A stretch of DNA of 64,000 nt from NCBI GenBank assembly GCA_900755035.1, contig CAAEEZ010000016.1, positions 62,001-126,000 on the forward strand, in the 5' to 3' direction. This DNA is from Clostridia bacterium. Its GTDB lineage: Bacteria > Bacillota > Clostridia > Christensenellales > CAAEEZ01. The notes beneath the pieces were generated by a model, which worked only from the letters and a program-made list of their open reading frames with translations, was not told where the DNA came from and did no database searches. Below, in pieces: positions 25,101 to 32,272 of this stretch. The position numbers and the translations under genes were made by a program. Every line of letters starts with the position of its first letter. The stretch's first letter is position 1.

Positions 25101-25696
25101 TGGAAAGTTTTGAAAATCTACCCGACGAACAAATCGTAAGCCTTGCCGAAAAAAATCACGACGCTTGCGATTATCTACTAAGAAAATACAGTTACTTAGT
25201 AAAGAAAACTGCCCGTAGTTTTTACATAATCGGGGCAGATAGCGACGACTTAATTCAAGAAGGTATGCTTGGGCTGTACGGCGCAATAAATACTTTTTCA
25301 AAAGAGAAATCGTCCTTTAAGACCTACGCAATATCCTGCATAAGAAACTCTATTTTAGATGCAATAAAATCGGCAAATAGGCTGAAAAATCAGCCACTTA
25401 ATACCAGCGTTAGTTACAACAAGCAAGACGAAGTGAACGGGGCTTTTTTGATAGACCTATTTACAAGCGGTATAGATAGTGCAGAAACGATAGCGATAGC
25501 AAACGAACAATACGCAAACCTTGTAAACGTAATATACTCCACGCTAACTAAGAAGGAACTAGCCGTATTAAAACTTTATTTGGACGGACTAACCTACCAA
25601 GAAATAGCGTCGGCGTTGTCGCTGGACTACAAAAGTGTGGATAATACCATTCAAAAAATCAAGAAAAAACTGCAAAAGAGCCTAAATATGCAATAA
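25100..25696 (+). CDS. sigH: RNA polymerase sigma-H factor
   Basis: Sigma factor for the transition to stationary phase and early sporulation. The 198 aa have sigma region 2 (DDLIQEGMLGLYGAINTFS, then SFKTYAISCIRNSILDAIK) and region 4 (LTKKELAVLKLYLDGLTYQE followed by a helix-turn-helix). It follows rlmB with a 1-bp overlap, the position SigH occupies in many clostridia. Together with yabPQ it supports a spore-forming lifestyle. Shorter than Bacillus SigH but with the same region order. Confidence 0.9.
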   Translation: MESFENLPDEQIVSLAEKNHDACDYLLRKYSYLVKKTARSFYIIGADSDDLIQEGMLGLYGAINTFSKEKSSFKTYAISCIRNSILDAIKSANRLKNQPLNTSVSYNKQDEVNGAFLIDLFTSGIDSAETIAIANEQYANLVNVIYSTLTKKELAVLKLYLDGLTYQEIASALSLDYKSVDNTIQKIKKKLQKSLNMQ

Positions 25697-25742
25697 ATTA
25701 GGGATTTTTTGTGGGTAAATTTTCTTTTACACTTATTTTTGC

Positions 25743-25771
25743 TAGACAGAATAATACTTATTTAATATAAT
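25743..25771 (+). promoter_or_regulatory. Promoter of the rpsF-ssb-rpsR operon
   Basis: TAGACA, a 17-bp spacer and a perfect TATAAT at 25766-25771. The predicted start is near 25778, giving a leader of about 68 nt. Confidence 0.8.
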
Positions 25772-25783
25772 ATATGTAAGTTT

Positions 25784-25820
25784 CAGTAGAATTTTTCTAC
25801 TGCCTTACCGAGCAATCGGT
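25784..25820 (+). promoter_or_regulatory. Possible S6:S18 autoregulatory leader structure
   Basis: Two hairpins lie in the rpsF leader: CAGTAGAA/TTCTACTG (25784-25802) and ACCGA-GCAA-TCGGT (25807-25820), the second exposing a CCG next to unpaired pyrimidines. The operon encodes S6 and S18, whose complex binds a CCG-containing leader in many bacteria. The match is suggestive only. Confidence 0.35.
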
Positions 25821-25845
25821 CATTAGTCCAAAAGGAGGTATAACG

Positions 25846-26127
25846 ATGAACAATTACGAATTATTGTACATTATCCAAAACGAGCTTGAAGACGACGCTA
25901 AGGCAGCAGTTGTAGACAAATACTCTGCACTTGTTGAAAGTTTAGGTGGCGTTGTTGATTCGGTAGACAAATGGGGAACTAAAAAGTTCGCTTACACTAT
26001 CGACTTCAAAAACGAAGGATACTACGTATTAATGAACTTCAAGGCTGAAGCAACCGTTCCAGCTGAGTTAGAGCGTAAGATGAGAATCGACGATGCTATC
26101 GTTCGTTCTATGCTACTACGCAAATAA
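25846..26127 (+). CDS. rpsF: 30S ribosomal protein S6
   Basis: Small-subunit protein of 93 aa that pairs with S18 in the central domain. Family features are the N-terminal YELLYIIQNEL, a central DKWGTKKFAYTIDFKNEGYY and the end DDAIVRSMLLRK. A strong AAAGGAGGTATAACG site precedes the start. First gene of the classic rpsF-ssb-rpsR operon. Confidence 0.98.
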   Translation: MNNYELLYIIQNELEDDAKAAVVDKYSALVESLGGVVDSVDKWGTKKFAYTIDFKNEGYYVLMNFKAEATVPAELERKMRIDDAIVRSMLLRK

Positions 26128-26138
26128 GGGGAGAAAGT

Positions 26139-26549
26139 ATGAACAAAGTATTTTTAATTGGAAATTTAACAAAAAATCCAGAATTGAGCGCAACTCAAAA
26201 CGGCAAATCTCTATGCAGATTCACCCTTGCAGTACAAAGAAAATTTGCTAATTCGCAAGGCGTTAGAGAAGCAGACTTTTTAACTATCACCGTTTGGGGT
26301 GCTACGGCAGACAACTGCGCTAAGTACCTTAAAAAAGGTAGCAAAGCCGCTGTATGTGGTTCAATTCGTACAGGCAGTTTCGAGCAAGACGGCGTAAGAA
26401 GGTACACCACCGAAATCAACGCTGACGAAGTACAATTCCTATCCACCAAGAACGAACTTGGCGAAGACGAATTTGAAGAACTTCCTGCTGCTCCAACCTC
26501 ATCTTTCAGTGGTATGAAAGCCGTTGAAGACGAAGAATTGCCTTTCTAA
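26139..26549 (+). CDS. ssb: Single-stranded DNA-binding protein
   Basis: Coats single-stranded DNA in replication and repair. The 136 aa have the OB-fold core (MNKVFLIGNLTKNPEL, ADFLTITVWGATADNCAKYL) and the acidic C-terminal tip DEELPF that binds partner proteins. The linker is short. It lies between rpsF and rpsR, the usual replicative Ssb location in Firmicutes. The start has GGGGAGAAAGT. Confidence 0.97.
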   Translation: MNKVFLIGNLTKNPELSATQNGKSLCRFTLAVQRKFANSQGVREADFLTITVWGATADNCAKYLKKGSKAAVCGSIRTGSFEQDGVRRYTTEINADEVQFLSTKNELGEDEFEELPAAPTSSFSGMKAVEDEELPF

Positions 26550-26567
26550 TAATAAAGGAGTGTAAAA

Positions 26568-26807
26568 ATGAGCGAAGAAAAGAAAATTCAAAGAAGAATG
26601 CCTAAGAAAAAGGTATGCGTTTTCTGCGTTGATAAAGTAGAAGAGATCGATTACAAGGACGTTGCTAAACTAAGAAAGTTCGTTACCGAAAAAGGTAAAA
26701 TCGTTCCTAGAAGAATGAGTGGCGTTTGCGCTAAGCACCAAAGAATGCTAGCAACTGCTATCAAAAGAGCAAGAGTAATGGGACTTCTTCCATACGACGC
26801 TGAATAA
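26568..26807 (+). CDS. rpsR: 30S ribosomal protein S18
   Basis: Small-subunit protein of 79 aa and S6 partner. Family features are [20 protein letters not shown], then a [20 protein letters not shown] helix and an end with R-A-R-x-M-G-L-L-P-Y. It keeps two N-terminal cysteines (C-V-F-C) that can bind zinc. The start follows AAGGAGTGTAAAA; a terminator closes the operon. Confidence 0.98.
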   Translation: MSEEKKIQRRMPKKKVCVFCVDKVEEIDYKDVAKLRKFVTEKGKIVPRRMSGVCAKHQRMLATAIKRARVMGLLPYDAE

Positions 26808-26815
26808 TAAAAATC

Positions 26816-26837
26816 AAGATACCCGTATGGGTATCTT
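26816..26837 (+). terminator. Terminator of rpsF-ssb-rpsR
   Basis: Stem AAGATACCC/GGGTATCTT with a GTAT loop and a T run. Confidence 0.93.
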
Positions 26838-27066
26838 TTTTTTGCGTTTTTACCACGTTCATATTATAAACTTCTTTTCGTAACATCAATACTTGTGTTT
26901 TTATTGCTAGTTGACGGCTTTTACCTAATTCGTTACTACAAAATCTAAAATTCTAACGCTTTTCTAATTCCCTTCGTTGTGTAATCGTTTTTCTTATTGC
27001 GTATACTTTTATAAAACCATTGTGTTTAAGATTACACTACCGCTCTTTCACTTGGCAATACGATTT

Positions 27067-27104
27067 ACGATAAAATAAAAAACGCCACTGTTTAGTAGCG
27101 TTTT
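27067..27104. repeat. 38-bp exact repeat, copy 1 (contains a terminator)
   Basis: Identical over 38 bp to 27901-27938. On the minus strand it is a terminator (stem AACGCTAC/GTGGCGTT at 27081-27102, TAAACA loop, T run) for the lipoprotein gene at 27117. Confidence 0.9.
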
Positions 27105-27116
27105 TGCTTGTTTTAT

Positions 27117-27722
27117 TTATATTACGAATATATCAACCCACGGCGTTCCGTCTATCAAAATCACTTGATACTCACCTTCCGCCACTTTCGTTCCGTCGGT
27201 TTTAGACCTATCTTCGTACGTTATCGTGTACACTTTTACGTTACCACGCATTCCTACAACTGCCCCTTTTTCATAATCAGCAGGTCTAAACGTATATCCC
27301 GAATTTGATTTTTTACTCCACTCGTTATATGTATTCAAACCTGTTAAATTGCCGTGTGTTAACTCATTTGCTATTGCCGATTTGTTTTCTACGCCTATCA
27401 ATTTGTACACTTGCTCTACGCCTTTTCTATTTATAGTACTGCCATCCTGAAATAATATATCGTTTGCAGTTAGTCCACAGTCTACCGTTGCCGTAAAGGT
27501 TTCGAATGCGTCGCCGTTTATTCTTGGCATATACGAATGTAGTGGAAATTTTTCTATTTTTTCGGGCTCGCTATTTTTCAGTTTTATCACTCTGTACACG
27601 CCGTCTATCTCGTAATAATTTTCATTACTACTTGGCTGATAGCCCGTATTCGTGCAGCCCGTTAAACATACCAAGCCTATTGCCGTTAGCGTTAGCATAA
27701 TTGCCGTAATTTTTTTCTTCAT
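27117..27722 (-). CDS. Hypothetical lipoprotein
   Basis: Not recognised. The 201-aa precursor has a lipoprotein signal (Lys-rich start, hydrophobic core, lipobox CLTGC), so the mature protein is tethered to the outer face of the membrane. The mature part is beta-rich with several YxI-x-Y-type strands. The start is the ATG at 27722, because AGGAGG sits 5 bp before it; a GTG two codons further up is too close to that site. Its 5' side has no strong promoter that I can name; it ends in a terminator duplicated exactly after the next gene cluster (27901-27938). Confidence 0.75.
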   Translation of the reverse strand: MKKKITAIMLTLTAIGLVCLTGCTNTGYQPSSNENYYEIDGVYRVIKLKNSEPEKIEKFPLHSYMPRINGDAFETFTATVDCGLTANDILFQDGSTINRKGVEQVYKLIGVENKSAIANELTHGNLTGLNTYNEWSKKSNSGYTFRPADYEKGAVVGMRGNVKVYTITYEDRSKTDGTKVAEGEYQVILIDGTPWVDIFVI

Positions 27723-27900
27723 ACACACCTCCTTATGCTATAAATCTTCTATCGTTAATTTTTTATTTCTACTTTCACTATACCACTCTTTATTCTTTTG
27801 TCAATAACGTATTTTTTAATATTTATTTTTATTTCAAAACCGACGTCGTTTATTTTTGAATTTGCTTTATATAGAAAAATATTATATATTTATAAATATA

Positions 27901-27938
27901 ACGATAAAATAAAAAACGCCACTGTTTAGTAGCGTTTT
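27901..27938. repeat. 38-bp exact repeat, copy 2 (contains a terminator)
   Basis: Second copy of the 27067-27104 sequence. Its terminator hairpin spans 27915-27936 and serves the oadB-oadG unit on the minus strand. Confidence 0.9.
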
Positions 27939-27953
27939 CGTATATTTTATTTT

Positions 27954-28157
27954 TTATTCGGGCTGATTATTATTTTCTTCTAGGGCTTTTGCCTCGGCTT
28001 TTTTCTTTTTGTTTTCTGCTCTCTTTTTATCCACGAACTTGAATACGTACATTATTATTACAAGCACTGCTACGACTATTATCATAGCAAGCATACCTTT
28101 CCACAAAATATTTGCTGCTTGTTCTACTGCGCTTGCCATTAAAAAGTAGTTAAACAT
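27954..28157 (-). CDS. Decarboxylase gamma-chain-like small membrane protein
   Basis: A 67-aa protein with a single membrane helix (about residues 20-42, WKGMLAMIIVVAVLVIIMYV) and a highly charged Lys/Glu C-terminal tail. The shape fits OadG-type gamma subunits, which anchor biotin-dependent decarboxylases to the membrane. It lies 9 bp after the beta-subunit gene. The gamma family is poorly conserved, so the call rests on topology and on position. The start follows GGAGGCGGAT. Confidence 0.7.
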   Translation of the reverse strand: MFNYFLMASAVEQAANILWKGMLAMIIVVAVLVIIMYVFKFVDKKRAENKKKKAEAKALEENNNQPE

Positions 28158-28166
28158 ATCCGCCTC

Positions 28167-29279
28167 CTATAACATTAGGCTAAGTATAATGCCACCAGCG
28201 ATTGCCGACGCTACTTGCCCAGACACGTTACAGCCGATAGAGAACATAAGTAAGTGGTTCGTCCTATCTGCCTCCAAACCAAGTTTTTGCACTACCCTTG
28301 CCGACATAGGAAACGCCGATATACCGGCTGCGCCTATCATAGGGTTGATTTTGGTTTTTGCAAAAATATTGTATACTTTACCAGCAATTACGCCAACTGC
28401 CGTATCCAAAATGAAAGCCATTAGACCTAACGCCATAATCATAAGCGTTTGCGTTTGCAAGAAGTTTTCGCCTTTCATTTGAGATGCAATACTAATACCA
28501 AGTAACAAGGTAATTAGGTTGCTAAGTACTTTTGACGCCGTTTCGGATAGGTTATCCAAAACTCCGCACTCCCTAATCAAGTTACCGAACATTAGACAGC
28601 CTACTAGCGACACACTCATAGGGGCAAACAAACCTGCAATAAGCGTGATAAATATCGGGAACAAAATCCTAGTGGTTTTCGATACGTTTGCACTATTGTA
28701 TTGCATACGAATTTGCCTTTCCTTTTTGGTGGTTAGGCACTTAATAACGGCTGGCTGTATTATAGGCACTAACGCCATATACGAGTACGCCACTACCATA
28801 ATTGGCGCAAAATACTTACTGCCTAGTACGTTTGCTACGTAAATAGACGTAGGGCCGTCGGCTGCGCCGATTATACCTATTGCGCATGCGTCCTTTATAT
28901 CAAAGCCCATAGCTGCCGCAATCAAAATAGTAAGGAAAATACCACTTTGAGCAAACACGCCGAACATAAATAGTTTTGGATTTTCTAGTAGCGGTCCAAA
29001 ATCTATCATTGCGCCTATACCTATAAATAGGATAAGGGGCATTGCCTCAGAAATTTCGATACCGATATTAAACAACCAGTCTAATATACCTATCGTTTCG
29101 CCTTGGTTTACTGCCGAACTAAACGGGATATTTACAAGAATTGCACCAAATCCTATAGGAAGAAGTAAAGCAGGCTCTAATTTTTTGACGATAGCAAGTA
29201 GGATAAGCACACCGCCTATCACCCACATTACTACGTGTTGCCACGTAATAGCGGCAAAGCCGTTAATCAAAAACTCCAT
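28167..29279 (-). CDS. oadB: Sodium-translocating decarboxylase beta subunit
   Basis: Multi-pass membrane subunit that couples decarboxylation of a carboxybiotin to outward sodium pumping (oxaloacetate, methylmalonyl-CoA, glutaconyl-CoA or malonate decarboxylases). The 370 aa show the family stretches ALLLPIGFGAILVNIPFSS, then FIGIGAMIDFGPLLENPK and GIIGAADGPTSIYVANVLG, the last holding the conserved Asp of the ion path. The alpha carboxyltransferase and biotin-carrier genes are not in the window, so the substrate is unknown. Its leader carries a riboswitch-type attenuator (29299-29410). The start follows TTTGGAGGGTTT. Confidence 0.92.
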   Translation of the reverse strand: MEFLINGFAAITWQHVVMWVIGGVLILLAIVKKLEPALLLPIGFGAILVNIPFSSAVNQGETIGILDWLFNIGIEISEAMPLILFIGIGAMIDFGPLLENPKLFMFGVFAQSGIFLTILIAAAMGFDIKDACAIGIIGAADGPTSIYVANVLGSKYFAPIMVVAYSYMALVPIIQPAVIKCLTTKKERQIRMQYNSANVSKTTRILFPIFITLIAGLFAPMSVSLVGCLMFGNLIRECGVLDNLSETASKVLSNLITLLLGISIASQMKGENFLQTQTLMIMALGLMAFILDTAVGVIAGKVYNIFAKTKINPMIGAAGISAFPMSARVVQKLGLEADRTNHLLMFSIGCNVSGQVASAIAGGIILSLML

Positions 29280-29298
29280 AAACCCTCCAAATAAGTAT

Positions 29299-29410
29299 AA
29301 AAAAAGACTGCACTTAATACAGTCTTGTCATTTGAAACTAAACCGAAGGCAACGCCTCGTGATGACGGCTTAATTACGCTTTTAGCGTCGACTACTCCCT
29401 ATATCGTCTT
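29299..29410 (-). promoter_or_regulatory. yybP-ykoY-like riboswitch with terminator, upstream of oadB
   Basis: Read on the minus strand, the leader has P1 ATATAG (29404-29399) pairing with CTGTAT (29322-29317). Next come GGGAGTAG (29399-29392), the P2 hairpin ACGCT-AAA-AGCGT, and a long arm closed by ATTAAGCC/GGTTTAGT that contains GTCATCACGAG. The 3' side is ACAAGA. This matches the yybP-ykoY (manganese) layout. The P1 3' strand is also part of a perfect terminator stem (AAGACTGTA/TGCAGTCTT, 29304-29326, then T's), so the two folds exclude each other. This implies an ON switch before the oadB ribosome site. The ligand is unproven; sodium would fit the target gene. Confidence 0.7.
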
Positions 29411-29427
29411 TTTTATATAACATAATA

Positions 29428-29456
29428 AAATTAGCATTTTTACACTAAAAAGTCAA
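29428..29456 (-). promoter_or_regulatory. Promoter of the oadB riboswitch transcript
   Basis: On the minus strand TTGACT (29456-29451), a 17-bp spacer and TAATTT (29433-29428) preceded by an extended TG. The transcript would start near 29421, just before the aptamer. Confidence 0.6.
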
Positions 29457-29513
29457 CCTTGAAACAAACAAAATTTCCTTTTCGCCGTTAATTTCTTGGC
29501 TTAAAAATCTACG

Positions 29514-30197
29514 TTACGTTAGGTCGCCTATCTTTTTGGTAAACTTGGATATTAGTCCTAGTTCGCCACCGACAATAACGTAATCGCCGTTTTTAATAAT
29601 CGTACTACCAGCAGGGTTAATTATTACGTCGTTCTCCCTTTTTACTATCAGTACGCTTACGCCGTATTTTTTACGTATATCTAGTTCTAGTAGGCTCTTT
29701 CCGCCCCAATCCGGTGGAAGTGCTATCTCGGCAAGCACGTAGCCTTGCGTTAGTTCCATTACGTCGGATAGCCTTGGGCTAGTTAGCATAGTTGCTACTT
29801 TATGTCCTATTTCAGCCTCAGGAACAAGCACTTGGTCTGCGCCTATTTTCTCTAATACCTTTTTGTGTTTGTCGTTTTTTGCCTTGCACACCACGAACAA
29901 ACCTGCTTGTTTGCAAAGCATAGTGGTAAGGATACTTACTTCTAGGTTGTTAGAAGTACAAATAATTGCCACTTCAAAGTTTCTTAGTCCTATCTTTTCT
30001 AGCACGCCTTCCTCGCTTGCATCGGCGATTATTGCGTGTGTGGAATAGTTTACCACTTCATTTATTTTTTCTTCGTCAATATCTATAGCAAGCACGTCCT
30101 TGCCTAGTTCGTACAAAGTTCTAGTAACTTCCATACCAAATCTACCCAGACCGACTACTAAAAATTGCGAATAACTTTTTTCAAATATCTTAAACAT
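29514..30197 (-). CDS. Potassium uptake regulator TrkA/KtrA
   Basis: Cytoplasmic RCK protein that gates the potassium channel subunit encoded next to it. The 227 aa have an N-terminal NAD/ATP-binding Rossmann domain (VVGLGRFGMEVTRTL, then DVLAIDIDEEKI) and a C-terminal TrkA_C ligand domain (about residues 140-225). One RCK unit is the Ktr-type size. The gene lies 10 bp after trkH/ktrB on the same strand and is the last gene of the proS-ung-trkH-trkA run. The start follows AAAGGAGAAAAT. Confidence 0.92.
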   Translation of the reverse strand: MFKIFEKSYSQFLVVGLGRFGMEVTRTLYELGKDVLAIDIDEEKINEVVNYSTHAIIADASEEGVLEKIGLRNFEVAIICTSNNLEVSILTTMLCKQAGLFVVCKAKNDKHKKVLEKIGADQVLVPEAEIGHKVATMLTSPRLSDVMELTQGYVLAEIALPPDWGGKSLLELDIRKKYGVSVLIVKRENDVIINPAGSTIIKNGDYVIVGGELGLISKFTKKIGDLT

Positions 30198-30207
30198 ATT
30201 TTCTCCT

Positions 30208-31605
30208 TTATCCTACCATAATATCAGAATTTGGATATTTTATATTTACTTGCGTTTTATTTACCTTTTTAACAAGGGCAAAGCCCATCGTAATAGGACC
30301 CGTTCTACCTATTAGCATAACTAGGCATAGCATTAGTTTGCTTACCACCGATAACGTAGGCGTAATGCCCATAGACAGCCCGACGGTTGCAAAAGCACTG
30401 ATACTTTCGAATAAAATTTCTTCAAAACCTGCGTACTTATTGCCGTTTACGCCCTCTGCAATAGATATAATCATTACCGAGCCTACGATTACCAAAACTG
30501 CCGTGATAATAATAGACACAGCCTTTTTTAATTGAGCCGCCGTAATTTGCTTTTTGTTTAGCACAAGTTCCTTTTCTCCCCGCAAATTCGACCATAGGTA
30601 CGCTATCATTATCAAAAACGTAGTCGTTTTAATACCACCGCCCGTAGACGCAGGCGACGCACCTATAAACATTAGCGCCATAGTTAGCGTTGCACCCGAT
30701 ACCGTTAAATTGGCTTGGTTTAACACCTGAAAGCCTGCCGTTCGTGGCGTAATTGCTTGGAACAAGGAGTTTAGAAGTTTGTTACCAAAACTCATATTGC
30801 CTATCGTTTTTGGGTTGTTGTACTCAAAGCCCAAAAACATCGCCGTGCCTAGTACGATAAGGATAGTCGTCATTAAAAGCACCGCCTTAGAGTGTGCCCT
30901 AAGTCTGTTGCTCTTTTTTCTGCTGATAATATCGGTGATTACTGCAAATCCTAACCCGCCCATTATAATAAGCACACCCAAAGTAAGTAGTACTAGCGGA
31001 TTGTTCTGGTAATGCGCTAGGCTAGAAAACGCCCCGTAGTTTGCTCCCAAAACGTCGAATCCTGCGTTGCAAAACGCCGAAACGCTCATAAAAATCGCCT
31101 TGAATATTCCTTCGCCAACGCCGAAATCCTTTGCAAATTGGAAAGATAAAATAAACGCCCCCATCGCCTCGAACGCCAAAGTGTAAATTACTATCTTTTG
31201 CGCTAACCTTACCACGCCTTTTAGGTTGTCCTCGGACACGGACTCTTGCATATAAATACGGCTTTGCAAATTTATCTTTTTGCCAAATACGATAAACATC
31301 ACCGTTGCAAGCGTCATAAAACCTAGCCCGCCTATTTGAATAAGTAGTAGTATTACGATTTGCCCAAACAATGTAAATTCTATTGCCGTATCTACTACGA
31401 CTAGCCCCGTAACACATACGCAACTAGTGGCGGTAAACAACGAATCGGTAAAACCGAACCACTCGCCGTCGTTGTGGCTGATAGGTAAACTAAGCAAAAA
31501 TGCGCCTATCAAAATCACTGCAAGAAAACCTAACGTAGTTGCTCTTGCAGGCGTAAAAATGCTTTTTTTATTCAGTTTTCCCGCATTTCGCTGACTATCT
31601 ATCAT
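30208..31605 (-). CDS. Potassium transporter membrane subunit TrkH/KtrB
   Basis: Sodium- or proton-coupled potassium channel-like transporter, 465 aa, with four repeated M1-P-M2 units. Selectivity-loop segments are visible as SLFTATSCVCVTGLVVVDT, SVSAFCNAGFDVLG, ITPRTAGFQVLN and ISAFATVGLSMGI, each with the loop glycine. It forms a complex with the RCK protein encoded downstream. Its ATG overlaps the end of ung by 11 bp. Confidence 0.95.
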   Translation of the reverse strand: MIDSQRNAGKLNKKSIFTPARATTLGFLAVILIGAFLLSLPISHNDGEWFGFTDSLFTATSCVCVTGLVVVDTAIEFTLFGQIVILLLIQIGGLGFMTLATVMFIVFGKKINLQSRIYMQESVSEDNLKGVVRLAQKIVIYTLAFEAMGAFILSFQFAKDFGVGEGIFKAIFMSVSAFCNAGFDVLGANYGAFSSLAHYQNNPLVLLTLGVLIIMGGLGFAVITDIISRKKSNRLRAHSKAVLLMTTILIVLGTAMFLGFEYNNPKTIGNMSFGNKLLNSLFQAITPRTAGFQVLNQANLTVSGATLTMALMFIGASPASTGGGIKTTTFLIMIAYLWSNLRGEKELVLNKKQITAAQLKKAVSIIITAVLVIVGSVMIISIAEGVNGNKYAGFEEILFESISAFATVGLSMGITPTLSVVSKLMLCLVMLIGRTGPITMGFALVKKVNKTQVNIKYPNSDIMVG

Positions 31606-32272
31606 TATCCCTCGTCCAACGAATTTCCTCTTTATTTTGGCTTTTCAAAATCTCGTTGGTTTTTATAAAATGTCCGCACCCAAAAAATCCACGATACGCA
31701 GATAACGGAGACGGATGCGCCGACGTTAGCGTGATATTGTCTTGTAAAAGTGCTTGCTTTTTAATAGCGTCCGCTCCCCACAACAAAAATATTACGCTTT
31801 TATCCTTTGCTATTTCCTCTATTATTCTATCGGTAAAAATTTCCCAGCCGTAGTTTTTGTGGGAATTTGCCTCGCCTTCTCTTACCGTTAGCGTTGCGTT
31901 TAATAGCAGTACACCCTGCTTTGCCAAATATTCAAGGTCGCCTACGGTATCTACCGTAGTTTCGTACTCGTCGGCAATTTCCTTGTATATATTTCTTAGG
32001 CTAGGCGGAAGTTTTACACCCTCTTTTACGCTAAACGCAAGCCCCGTTGCCTGCCCCTTTTCGTGATAAGGGTCTTGCCCTAGTATTACTACCTTTACCT
32101 TATCTTTTGGGGTGAGTTCTAACGCTCTCAATATGTTTTCGTAGGGTGGGAATACCGTTTTTTGTGAGTATTCCTCGTTTACCCTTTTTGCCAATTTTTC
32201 AAAGTACGGCTGACTCATTTCATTTTGTAAAAAATCTTCCCAGCCCGTACATTTTTTAATAAGCTCTTGCAA
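31595..32272 (-). CDS. ung: Uracil-DNA glycosylase
   Basis: Removes uracil from DNA in base-excision repair. The 225 aa contain the catalytic motif GQDPYHEKGQATGLAFSV, the SSNAR-like LLLNATLTVREGEANSH and the HPSPLSAYRGFFGC loop that flips the base. The start is a TTG at 32272, chosen because AGGTGAT lies 5 bp before it, inside the end of proS. The first in-frame ATG is well inside the conserved part, so TTG is required. It overlaps proS by 17 bp and trkH by 11 bp. Confidence 0.96.
   Translation of the reverse strand: MQELIKKCTGWEDFLQNEMSQPYFEKLAKRVNEEYSQKTVFPPYENILRALELTPKDKVKVVILGQDPYHEKGQATGLAFSVKEGVKLPPSLRNIYKEIADEYETTVDTVGDLEYLAKQGVLLLNATLTVREGEANSHKNYGWEIFTDRIIEEIAKDKSVIFLLWGADAIKKQALLQDNITLTSAHPSPLSAYRGFFGCGHFIKTNEILKSQNKEEIRWTRDNDR

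Larger units (their letters stand above)
26808..27116. other. Gene-free stretch
   Basis: Holds the rpsR terminator at its left end and the terminator and 38-bp repeat of the next gene at its right end. The middle (about 26840-27060) shows no gene or structured element. Confidence 0.55.
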
